From the NCBI RefSeq assembly GCF_032164335.1, contig NZ_CP134153.1:1-64000 (forward strand): a stretch of DNA of 64,000 bases, given 5' to 3'. Both the position numbers and the translations under genes were made by a program. Shown here piece after piece: positions 57,384-64,000 of the stretch; the first letter of the stretch is position 1, and each line of letters starts with the position of its first letter. The stretch comes from Winslowiella toletana (GTDB lineage: Bacteria > Pseudomonadota > Gammaproteobacteria > Enterobacterales > Enterobacteriaceae). The notes below the pieces were generated by a model. That model was not told where the DNA came from and made no database searches. It was given only the letters and a program-made list of their open reading frames with translations.

Positions 57384-57457
57384 GCCAGCTGCGCATTGCC
57401 CTTCGCCGCTCAGTGATGAAGTCGAACGATTTAATAATTCATAAAGGAGAAACCTGA

Positions 57458-57987
57458 ATGCACACCATTAACGTCAAAACCGCCACTCGTGAATCAGCCG
57501 AACAATTTAAAATAGATAAGTTTCAGCGCTATTGTGTAACAGATGGTGATGAACGACTTGATTTTATCCCTGCACTATTTTTACACCGTCAGCTGACAAT
57601 ATGATCGCCAGCTGGTTACGGCAGCATTCTAATTATGATGGCGGTTTCTGGAATTACTGGATTATTCCACAGGATGTCGGCGGTAATGTGGCTCCGAACG
57701 GAATTATCTTCACTACAACTCAAACCGGGTATATCGCACCTGCTGGAGAACAACGTTATGACATGTGCATTCCTGGAAATTATTTTGAATCAGAGATCAG
57801 TGCCGATGTTGCCGGAATTATTGCGACATTAATGATAATGAACTGGTTGTCGTGGCAGGTAGCTGATATGGGGCCTGAATACGCCATAGTCTGCAAACAT
57901 CTTGTCGCTCGCCAGGATGCCCTGAAGGATTATATCAGCCTTATTCAACATCCCGAAAGGGAATTAATATTTCACGCTATTGATTGA
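57458..57987 (+). pseudogene. ArdB/KlcA-type antirestriction gene, frameshifted
   Basis: MHTINVKTATRESAEQFKID..LDFIPALFLHRQLT stops at TGA near 57602; the next frame, MIASWLRQHSNYDGGFWNYW, GNYFESEISADVAGIIATLM, is the KlcA/ArdB core (Y-D/N-G-G-F/Y-W, G-N-x-F/Y-x-x-E-x-S-A-D-A/V-A-G-I). Adding one base between ACA and ATATG joins them. A recent single-base loss probably inactivated it. Start ATG 57458 has AAAGGAGAA. Confidence 0.78.
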
Positions 57988-57998
57988 TAGTAAATGCG

Positions 57999-58454
57999 TC
58001 ACTCTGGTGGTGCATTTTTCTTGATGTCCACATAAATTGCCTGAATTTCCTGTGCGTACTTCTGGCGTTTCCTTTCCTGTTCCTCGGTTTCACGAAAACC
58101 TGAGTTATAAGCACCGACTGCCCGCCAGGAGTATCCCCAGCGCTTAAAAGCAATTGCGAGATAATAAGCTCCAGTATAGATATTCATGCAGGGATCTCTG
58201 TAAAGATTACCAGGCGTGATACCATACTGAGCCAGATGTGAAAAATTCTGCGAGTGAATTTGCATCATTCCGACGGCGTAACTTTCATTACTGACAATAT
58301 TCATTGCATCAGGCCGCCATGATGACTCTCTGAAAGAGATTGCCCGTAATAAATTAGGTTCAATATGGTAATCCCTTCCCGCCATTTCAAAACAGTCCTG
58401 AGCAATGACCGGAGAGGTAAGCGCGAGTAATCCAACAAGCAGAACGTTCTTCAT
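57999..58454 (-). CDS. Transfer-region lytic transglycosylase (gene X / P19-like)
   Basis: 151 residues. Signal peptide KNVLLVGLLALTSPVIA, then an SLT domain: EPNLLRAISFRESSWRPDAM (catalytic Glu in RES), SYAVGMMQIHSQNF, IYTGAYYLAIAFKRWGYSW, RAVGAYNSGF. Opens the peptidoglycan for the transfer apparatus. Leftward, facing away from oriT, as F orf169 and R1 gene 19 do. Intact. Confidence 0.9.
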   Translation of the reverse strand: MKNVLLVGLLALTSPVIAQDCFEMAGRDYHIEPNLLRAISFRESSWRPDAMNIVSNESYAVGMMQIHSQNFSHLAQYGITPGNLYRDPCMNIYTGAYYLAIAFKRWGYSWRAVGAYNSGFRETEEQERKRQKYAQEIQAIYVDIKKNAPPE

Positions 58455-58460
58455 CTGCAA

Positions 58461-58923
58461 AATTCCATTGTTATCTTTCCCTATGCAAGAGTGCCATTTT
58501 CTAACAAAAACGGCAATGCCCGTTAATACTGAATCCTGCCCGGCCCGCTAATTTTCATATGCCTGCTCCTTAACATCAAAGTCCTACACACCTCGCAAGA
58601 TTTCATCTTGCATGATAAGTCTTTAAAAACATGCGGTTGCAGTTATTTTTATGCAGCATTTTAGAATCAATCCCGTAATTAAGAGTATAATCATACTCTA
58701 ATGACACTCTAATTAGAGTGCAGGGCATACTCTTATTAGAGTATTTCAATAAATTCAGCTTGTTAGATAGAGTGTACTCGCGAGTACACTCTTGTTTAAC
58801 AACCTTACATACTCGCATCTATACTCTGTTTATTTTAATGGTATACTCGCCTTATACTATGGATAAAAGTATTCAGGTAATATTTCAAATTAATCATGAT
58901 TATTGGTTTCAGAAGGATCAACG
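58461..58923. other. oriT: Origin of transfer (oriT) with nic-like site and TraM boxes
   Basis: Position between the transglycosylase and traM is the F oriT position. On the reverse strand 58574-58599 reads CTTGCGAGGTGTGTAGGACT followed by TTGAT, similar to F-type nic (TTGCG..GGTGTGG-TGC). GCAAGAT/ATCTTGC (58595-58611) is an adjacent inverted repeat. TraM-type palindromes follow: CACTCTAATTAGAGTG (58705-58720), ATACTCT-TATT-AGAGTAT (58727-58744) and a perfect 24-bp palindrome with arm AGAGTGTACTCG (58769-58792). Confidence 0.8.
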
Positions 58924-59310
58924 ATGCCACGTATACAAACTTTTGTCAGCAATCAGGTTCGTGAAGAAATTGAATCTCTGGTTACAGAAAGGAGGCAGGA
59001 AGGCGCAACGGAACATGATGCCACTGTATCGTCAGTTACTTCAATGCTCGTTGACCTCGGCCTCAGAGTATACCGGATTCAGAGAGAGAAAAAGGAAGGT
59101 GGCTTTAACCAGATGGAGTATAACAAGATCATGTTGGATAACATGGCCAGAGTCCGGGCAATGTGTTCAGAGATAATGAAGATGGGCGCACTAAGTCATG
59201 AAGTTATAAGCAATGGTAACTTTGATAATGAAGTCATCAAAAGATCCATAGCAAAATTTGCAGAAGACCAGGTAAGTATTTTCTTTCCTGAAGAGGAAGA
59301 AACGGACTAA
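58924..59310 (+). CDS. traM: TraM, relaxosome and coupling regulator
   Basis: 128 residues. N-terminal ribbon-helix-helix (PRIQTFVSNQVREEIESLVT) that would bind the GAGT-containing palindromes just upstream, and a C-terminal tetramerisation domain ending VSIFFPEEEETD; the acidic tail recruits the coupling protein TraD. Full length. ATG 58924 behind AGAAGGA. Autoregulated from oriT. Confidence 0.92.
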   Translation: MPRIQTFVSNQVREEIESLVTERRQEGATEHDATVSSVTSMLVDLGLRVYRIQREKKEGGFNQMEYNKIMLDNMARVRAMCSEIMKMGALSHEVISNGNFDNEVIKRSIAKFAEDQVSIFFPEEEETD

Positions 59311-59968
59311 GCCTACAGTTTATTTATGTTGCCTCCTGCCCATATCCTTGTACAGGAGGATTTACTGAATGCTGTATTGCTTAGCTGGTAGGGTTGTAAT
59401 GTTACACGCTGAAATAACCATCTGAGTATTATCATTCATGAGGTTGAGTCTGAATGGATAGCTGTTTGGGACAACTAAGTTCGGTGCCTCTGAAATTTTC
59501 TATTCTTCTGTTGATAGGTTAGATAGCCAGGTATCATTTAAGTAATGAACACTTTCTGTCGGTCATAATTGATTTTCAGAATGAAGGGCTATCTGGCTAT
59601 TAGCCTTTATCTAACACAACTTTCTCTCATAGCTCTCTTGCAGGAAAATTCGCATACATCGCCAGGAGCAATCCAATCTGATCTTCTATACCTTCCCGAG
59701 CTACTCGCGATATTTCTTTATAAGCTTTTGCTTTGCATTTTAATTTGAGAGTGTTTTTTGTGAGCTTAATCATAAATTAATGCGTAACTTTGGTATTTAT
59801 TGAGCGTCGATCTGTGATGTTGTATATTCGATTTAAGGTAAATCAATTATTCCCAGGGAGAAGAATGCGTTTATTTAATTGATTTGCTTTTGTCGCGATG
59901 GCAGGGGTTGGCCCCCCCCTGTCACCGCTGGCCACCAATAACCCAAGTACTTTTAACAGGAGGTTACG
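59311..59968. other. traM-traJ interval, no conserved traJ body
   Basis: A hairpin CCTCCTG/CAGGAGG (59332-59359) follows traM and resembles a terminator or FinP-type stem. Further on TAGATAGCCAG (59520) and CTGGCTATTAG (59591) form an imperfect inverted repeat. No reading frame for an ordinary ~200-residue traJ is present. The interval ends with the ribosome site ACAGGAGGTTACG. Confidence 0.45.
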
Positions 59969-60250
59969 ATGGTTATCATCGATCCTATCCGTATGGAAAT
60001 TTTACGCAAGATCTTTCCTGAAATTAATGATGTCAAAATTGAAGTATTTACTCTTTTTGCTTTTGGAATGGCTATTAGAGAAATTTCTGATTACAGACAT
60101 ACGACCACACAGGCAGTCTATAAGACCCTTAAGGAATTGTGTGAACAATATAGCGCACCTTCCAATGAAGCCCTTAAGACTTTGTACATCACACGACTTG
60201 CTCTGCACTCCTTTCTTGAACTCAGAATAGAGCTTCAGCCAGAGGAGTAA
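59969..60250 (+). CDS. Short TraJ-like helix-turn-helix regulator
   Basis: 93 residues from ATG 59969 with a near-ideal ribosome site. Centre of the protein, EVFTLFAFGMAIREISDYRH followed by TTTQAVYKTLKELCEQY, is a LuxR-type helix-turn-helix as in TraJ C-termini. Lies exactly where traJ is expected, but lacks a PAS-like N-terminal domain. Probably the activator of the traY promoter in this plasmid; could also be an unrelated regulator. Confidence 0.6.
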   Translation: MVIIDPIRMEILRKIFPEINDVKIEVFTLFAFGMAIREISDYRHTTTQAVYKTLKELCEQYSAPSNEALKTLYITRLALHSFLELRIELQPEE

Positions 60251-60264
60251 CTCGCCTCTTTTCG

Positions 60265-60315
60265 GGAAAAACGTGATGTGATTTATATCACGTTTTTCCT
60301 GTTGATTTAGATCAA
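60265..60315. promoter_or_regulatory. CRP-like site/hairpin and perfect FNR box upstream of traY
   Basis: GGAAAAACGTGAT/ATCACGTTTTTCC (60265-60299) is a perfect hairpin, and its centre TGTGATTTATATCACG matches the CRP pattern TGTGA-N6-TCACA with one mismatch. Next comes TTGAT-TTAG-ATCAA (60302-60315), a perfect FNR consensus. A possible -10 (TATATT) lies near 60353. They sit ahead of the transfer operon. Confidence 0.6.
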
Positions 60316-60467
60316 AATGCGGTTGTAAGACTTTTCGTGTTTTCGTCCTTTCTATATTTAAATCAAGATGTTGAGCGCCTCGAAAATAGTTTTATTTCCA
60401 ATTGGACAGCCCCTGTTTTTTCACGTCATCATATACGTAGTTTTTATGATTTAGCGGAGCATTTGAA

Positions 60468-60635
60468 ATGATTCAAGACACCCCCCTGAAACCACGTCCA
60501 GCAGGGAAATTTATCCGACTTTATCTGGATGGTGTTGTTTATGAGGAGCTAAGAAAGAAAGCCAAAAAAAATGCCAGGCCAGTACAAAAGACGGCAGTTC
60601 TTATTATTGAGGAGGCATTAGGGTTGAAAGAGTGA
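60468..60635 (+). CDS. traY: TraY-like ribbon-helix-helix relaxosome protein
   Basis: 55 residues: MIQDTPLKPRPAGKFIRLYL, DGVVYEELRKKAKKNARPVQ, KTAVLIIEEALGLKE. A single ribbon-helix-helix domain (GKFIRLYLDGVVYEEL..), as in short TraY proteins of R1/R100 type plasmids. Lies between the traJ-like gene and traA, traY's normal place. Binds oriT and the operon promoter. Too short for many gene finders. Confidence 0.75.
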   Translation: MIQDTPLKPRPAGKFIRLYLDGVVYEELRKKAKKNARPVQKTAVLIIEEALGLKE

Positions 60636-60742
60636 CTCCGCTACAGAATCATTTTTTTTGTGGTTAATGGTCCTGTGCCGGATTGACTTAACCCGTCAAT
60701 ACCGCTCTGGGTTGTTTTGTAAATAATATAAATGGAGTTTCT

Positions 60743-61102
60743 ATGAATTTATCCTTATCAAAAGGCGGCCTCCCCGCGTCTGTAAAAAACCGTGCATGGC
60801 AGTACTGCCAGATGGCATGGCGTGGTGTGACCACTAAAAAAGCGCTGTCCCGTCTGGCTGCGCTGTCTCCGCTACTGTTACTCGGTGTGGGACAGATGGC
60901 CAATGCAACCGACCTGCTGGCCGGGGGCAAGGATGATGTGAAAGCCACCTTCGGTGCCGACTCATTCGTCATGATGTGTATCATCATCGCCGAACTGATT
61001 GTCGGTGTGGCGATGTATATCCGCACCAAAAATCTGTTGATCCTGCTGGGCCTGGTTGTGGTTATCGTCTTCACTACCGTCGGTCTTACCTTCATCAACT
61101 GA
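60743..61102 (+). CDS. traA: TraA propilin of the F-type pilus
   Basis: 119 residues. Long leader (about residues 1-50) ending LLLLGVGQMANA, then mature pilin TDLLAGGKDDVKATFGADSF with two membrane helices (VMMCIIIAELIVGVAMYI; LLILLGLVVVIVFTTVGLTF). KATFG is the F pilin hallmark. Ribosome site TGGAG. First structural gene of the transfer operon. Confidence 0.93.
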   Translation: MNLSLSKGGLPASVKNRAWQYCQMAWRGVTTKKALSRLAALSPLLLLGVGQMANATDLLAGGKDDVKATFGADSFVMMCIIIAELIVGVAMYIRTKNLLILLGLVVVIVFTTVGLTFIN

Positions 61103-61103
61103 T

Positions 61104-61409
61104 ATGGAGGGAAACGATTTAGACAAATACCGTTTCCCGAAAACCCTGTCAGAGCAGAACCGTATTATTGGACTGCCCCTTGATGAAGCTATCCCCGCAG
61201 CGGTTGTTTTGCTGTGGGGATTTTTCACCAAGAAATATTTATTCAGTCTGATTATTGCGGCAGTTATCTGGCAACTGATCAGGGCGGCGAAACGCGGAAA
61301 GAGTTCCCGCTGGTTATACAACTGGTGTTACTGGTATTTGCCCACTGAATTATTCCGGGTTGTCTACCGCGTTATTCCCGATTCCAGTTTCAGGAAATGG
61401 ATAAAATAA
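61104..61409 (+). CDS. traL: TraL pilus assembly protein
   Basis: 101 residues from ATG 61104, 1 bp after traA. DKYRFPKTLSEQNRIIGLPL, a hydrophobic pair (AIPAAVVLLWGFF; YLFSLIIAAVIWQLI), and the C-terminal YWYLPTELFR. VirB3-like component of the F type IV secretion system, inner membrane. Confidence 0.92.
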   Translation: MEGNDLDKYRFPKTLSEQNRIIGLPLDEAIPAAVVLLWGFFTKKYLFSLIIAAVIWQLIRAAKRGKSSRWLYNWCYWYLPTELFRVVYRVIPDSSFRKWIK

Positions 61410-61428
61410 ATTACCGCAGGGCCATATT

Positions 61429-61992
61429 ATGGAAATTAGCGCTCGTAATTCATCCACCAAAATTATTGCCATTATTATTCTGTCGCTCACGACACTGGTC
61501 TTTATTCTGGGCTTTGCCGTGGCATGGCTGGCTGTGACCAACAGAGCACTCATCCACGAGCAACGTACAGTCGTCACACCGATGACCTACAACGCGCCTT
61601 TTGTGGTATCCGAAACTAAAGCTGATACCGAGTATTTCCGGATGATGACGCTGTCCTTTCTGGCCCTGCGTCTCAATGTCTCGCCTGAAACGGTCGATTC
61701 CAACCACGCTTTTCTGATGTCTTTTGTCGAACCAGAGGCCCGGGAGGAATTTAAAAAAGTACTCCAGGAAGAGGCAGCACAGATTAAAGCCAATGATGTG
61801 AATTCCACGTTCTACACCACAGAAATCAATGTCTATCCCGTTGACGGCCGAATCGATGTTCGTGGCGTGCTGAAAATGTGGATTGGTAACTCTAAGCCTT
61901 CCACGGAAATAAAAACCTACCGGCTTCGTCTGAAGTATACCGGAGGCTTTACCCGTATCGGCCGGTTCTATGAGGTGACCAATGAAAAATAA
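61429..61992 (+). CDS. traE: TraE pilus assembly protein
   Basis: 187 residues; N-terminal membrane anchor (IIAIIILSLTTLVFILGFAV), then a periplasmic domain (SKADTEYFRMM-like, FLALRLNVSPETVDSNHAFL, PSTEIKTYRLRLKYTGGFTR). VirB5/VirB8-type component of the F system. Overlaps traK by 11 bp. Confidence 0.92.
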   Translation: MEISARNSSTKIIAIIILSLTTLVFILGFAVAWLAVTNRALIHEQRTVVTPMTYNAPFVVSETKADTEYFRMMTLSFLALRLNVSPETVDSNHAFLMSFVEPEAREEFKKVLQEEAAQIKANDVNSTFYTTEINVYPVDGRIDVRGVLKMWIGNSKPSTEIKTYRLRLKYTGGFTRIGRFYEVTNEK

Positions 61993-62722
61993 CCTTCCGG
62001 CGTTATTGTTTGGTACAGCCATGATGGTCGTTGTGCCCCCGGCTGCCCAGGCACAGTCACCTGCCACGATCAGCCTCCCACAGGGCGGGCAGTTCCGGCT
62101 GAGTATCAGCAATACCGATCCCAACATGATTTTTATCCCGGGTGACAAAGTCACCGCCATCACAGCGCCTGGTGGAATGCTGGCAGACAAGCGGCTGACA
62201 ACGGCCGGAGGTGTGCTGTTCACTTCGGTGGCCACCCGTACTTTCACTATTTTTGTAGAAACAGCGCTGGGCCAGACCTTCTCTGTCGTGGCCACGCCCG
62301 TAAAAAGTGAAGGTCGCGTCTATCGACTGATGAGCGCTGAACCGCCCTCACGGCCTGAAACCCGTAAATGGGAAACCGCTCAGGCTTATGAAAAGCTGCT
62401 AATCAGCCTTAACCGTGCCGTGCTGACGGGTGACATACCTGATGGCTACGGTGAAGTGAAACCTCTTTCTGACGGTATTCGTCTCTCCGGTGGTTTTTCT
62501 GTTACCCCCCTGAAAGCCTGGGCGGGCGACCAGCTGCGTGCCGATCGTTATGAACTGCGTAATGCCAATACCTGGGGTGTGGCGCTGTGGGAGCAGGACT
62601 TCTGGAAACCTGGTGTTCGTGCCGTAATGTTTGATAACAACGCACAGACTCTGATGGGCGGAGGAAGAATGACCGTCACCGTTATCCGTGAAAACGGGGA
62701 GGGTGAAGATGGCCAACGTTAA
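61982..62722 (+). CDS. traK: TraK secretin-like outer-membrane core protein
   Basis: 246 residues. Signal peptide (LPALLFGTAMMVVVPPAAQA), then ISLPQGGQFRLSISNTDPNM and the secretin/VirB9-like C-terminal domain. Forms the outer-membrane core complex with TraV and TraB. Overlaps both neighbours (traE by 11 bp, traB by 14 bp). Confidence 0.92.
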   Translation: MKNNLPALLFGTAMMVVVPPAAQAQSPATISLPQGGQFRLSISNTDPNMIFIPGDKVTAITAPGGMLADKRLTTAGGVLFTSVATRTFTIFVETALGQTFSVVATPVKSEGRVYRLMSAEPPSRPETRKWETAQAYEKLLISLNRAVLTGDIPDGYGEVKPLSDGIRLSGGFSVTPLKAWAGDQLRADRYELRNANTWGVALWEQDFWKPGVRAVMFDNNAQTLMGGGRMTVTVIRENGEGEDGQR

Positions 62723-64000
62723 CAAAGTCGTCCGCCGTCGTCAGGTTGCCCTGCTTATAGCCCTTGTTCTGGGGATTGGTGCTGGCGGTGCCGGGACATG
62801 GATGGTCTCAGAGATGAATCTGAAGAAAGCGCCGCCCGCCAAAGCGCCAAAAGGAGAACCCGCGCCGGATATGACCGGGGTGGTCAATCAGTCCTTTGAT
62901 AACAAAGTTCAGCGTTCTGCCATTGCGGAAGCCCAGCGGCTTAATAAGGAAACGCAGACAGAGATTAAAAAACTGCGTACTGAAATGGGGCTTGTCAGTC
63001 GCGATCTTAAAGGCAGTCAGGATCGCATTCGTGAGCTGGAAGACCAGAACCAGTTACTGCAGACGCAGCTTGAGGCCGGGAAGAATTTTGACTCCCTCAG
63101 TGCCGAACCCCTGCCGGGAGCGCTGGCCTCTCAGGGGAAACCTGTACCCGCTGGTAATGTTCCTCCTCCGACAAGTTTCTGGCCAGCAGGAGGCGGACAG
63201 GCCCCGGCCGCACCGGTTATGGCCGCCGTTCAGCGTCCGGGAATGATGGATAGTCAGAAATTCAGTCCTCCGGATACCGGGCCGCAAAAGCCCCGTTTCC
63301 CGTGGATTTCCTCCGGCAGTTTTGCTGAAGCAATCGTCGTTGAAGGGGCAGATGCCAATGCGTCCGTTACCGGCGATAAAAATACCGCCCCGATGCAGCT
63401 GCGCCTCACCGGCAAAGTTCAGATGCCTAACGATGAAGAGTTCGATCTGACTGGTTGCTTTGTGACCCTGGAGGCATGGGGGGATGTTTCCAGTGAACGT
63501 GCCATCGTTCGGACCCGCTCAATCAGCTGCAAGCTGGGTGATGACAACATCGACCAGAAAATTGCCGGTCATGTGTCCTTTATGGGCAAGAACGGTATCA
63601 AGGGCGAAGTAGTTATGCGTAATGGCCAGATCCTGCTGTATGCGGGGGGCGCGGGCTTCCTGGACGGGATAGGGAAGGGCATTGAGAAAGCCTCCTCCAC
63701 TACCGTGGGTGTCGGCGCAACTGCCAGCATGAGCGCCGGCGATATCGGCCAGGCAGGGCTCGGCGGTGGTGTCAGTTCTGCCGCCAAAACACTCTCCGAT
63801 TACTACATCAAACGCGCCGAACAGTACCACCCGGTCATTCCAATCGGCGCGGGCAATGAAGTCACGCTTGTTTTCCAGGACGGCTTCCAGCTCGAAACAC
63901 TGGAGGAAGCGCGCGCGAAAGCTGCTGCACGTAAGAAACAAAATCAACCTTCTGCCTCATCAACGCCTGCTGCCATGCCGGGTAATACGCCGGACATGCT
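62709..64000 (+). CDS. traB: TraB core-complex protein (partial, runs off window)
   Basis: 430 codons visible, no stop. N-terminal anchor (RRQVALLIALVLGIGAGGAG), then a coiled coil (AEAQRLNKETQTEIKKLRTE..ELEDQNQLLQTQLEAG), a Pro-rich linker and the VirB10-like beta-barrel domain (FAEAIVVEGADANASVTGDK.., MQLRLTGKVQMPNDEEFDLT). Spans from inner membrane to the outer-membrane core. The remainder lies beyond base 64000. Confidence 0.93.
   Translation, partial: MANVNKVVRRRQVALLIALVLGIGAGGAGTWMVSEMNLKKAPPAKAPKGEPAPDMTGVVNQSFDNKVQRSAIAEAQRLNKETQTEIKKLRTEMGLVSRDLKGSQDRIRELEDQNQLLQTQLEAGKNFDSLSAEPLPGALASQGKPVPAGNVPPPTSFWPAGGGQAPAAPVMAAVQRPGMMDSQKFSPPDTGPQKPRFPWISSGSFAEAIVVEGADANASVTGDKNTAPMQLRLTGKVQMPNDEEFDLTGCFVTLEAWGDVSSERAIVRTRSISCKLGDDNIDQKIAGHVSFMGKNGIKGEVVMRNGQILLYAGGAGFLDGIGKGIEKASSTTVGVGATASMSAGDIGQAGLGGGVSSAAKTLSDYYIKRAEQYHPVIPIGAGNEVTLVFQDGFQLETLEEARAKAAARKKQNQPSASSTPAAMPGNTPDM

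Larger units (their letters stand above)
56860..57457. other. Leading-region non-coding stretch
   Basis: No gene supported. It contains the third Frpo-like repeat (57054-57177) and a perfect 18-bp-arm hairpin (57331-57383). Small open frames over 57186-57444 cross the hairpin and are not credible. Confidence 0.5.

Noticed and set aside
57186..57444. Two overlapping 76-codon frames before the ardB-type gene
   Set aside because: Both run through the perfect hairpin and lack ribosome sites.
59898..60230. 110-codon frame overlapping the traJ-like gene
   Set aside because: Out of frame with the better-supported gene at 59969, which has AGGAGGT and a helix-turn-helix motif.

Overview
The window is part of a large conjugative plasmid of an enterobacterium (order Enterobacterales). 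It carries an IncFII-type RepA, an F-type RepE with ori2 and incC iterons, a P1-type parABS locus, an F-type leading region (ssb, psiB, psiA, ardA, a ParB-like protein, a DNA methylase), an oriT/traM region and the start of an F-type transfer operon (traY-A-L-E-K-B). The host genus cannot be fixed from sequence alone. A P-like chaperone-usher fimbria, enterobacterial LuxR, CadC and AraC regulators and many IS/Tn remnants fit Klebsiella, Enterobacter, Serratia or Erwinia/Pantoea-like hosts.

Layout. 1-2.0 kb: IncFII-type repA and its origin. 2.1-6.9 kb: a 4.7-kb Tn3-family transposon with intact 39-bp ends, an intact serine resolvase, a truncated AraC passenger and a multiply broken tnpA. 6.9-13 kb: a control region, a FaeA/PapI-like regulator, a PglL/PilO-type O-oligosaccharyltransferase, a lipoprotein, a long coiled-coil FKBP protein and a LuxR regulator. 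13-19.5 kb: accessory small genes (ElbB-like, DUF1090, DUF333), a tyrosine recombinase, vapBC, a parG relic and parDE. 19.5-28.3 kb: a second FaeA-like regulator facing a P-like fimbrial operon with an adhesin candidate. 28.3-34 kb: IS66 and Phd relics, an autotransporter pseudogene, LuxR and CadC/FidL regulators. 34-42.4 kb: a second tyrosine recombinase, the RepE replicon (its incC array split by an IS21-family element) and parABS. 42.4-58 kb: leading region with a partial older copy of psiB-psiA and three copies of a hairpin repeat resembling the F single-strand promoter Frpo. 58-64 kb: lytic transglycosylase, oriT, traM, a short traJ-like gene and traY to traB (traB runs off the window).

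Main inference. The ~0.8-kb control region plus FaeA-like gene plus start of pglL exists twice in opposite orientation (6871-8080 forward; about 19525-20763 reversed). In the right copy it is divergent from the fimbrial operon and pglL has decayed to a stub. In the left copy pglL and its followers are whole, but the fimbrial side has been cut off exactly where the Tn3 element ends. This implies an ancestral unit in which a P-like fimbrial operon was divergent from regulator-pglL-lipoprotein-FKBP. I propose a fimbria-linked protein O-glycosylation module as the most interesting content of the window. It is an inference from gene order and motifs, not a demonstrated system.

The region is under decay: papH-like, tnpA, istB, ardB/klcA, a DUF1380-type gene, a RelB-like antitoxin, parG, umuC and one psiB-psiA copy are all broken.
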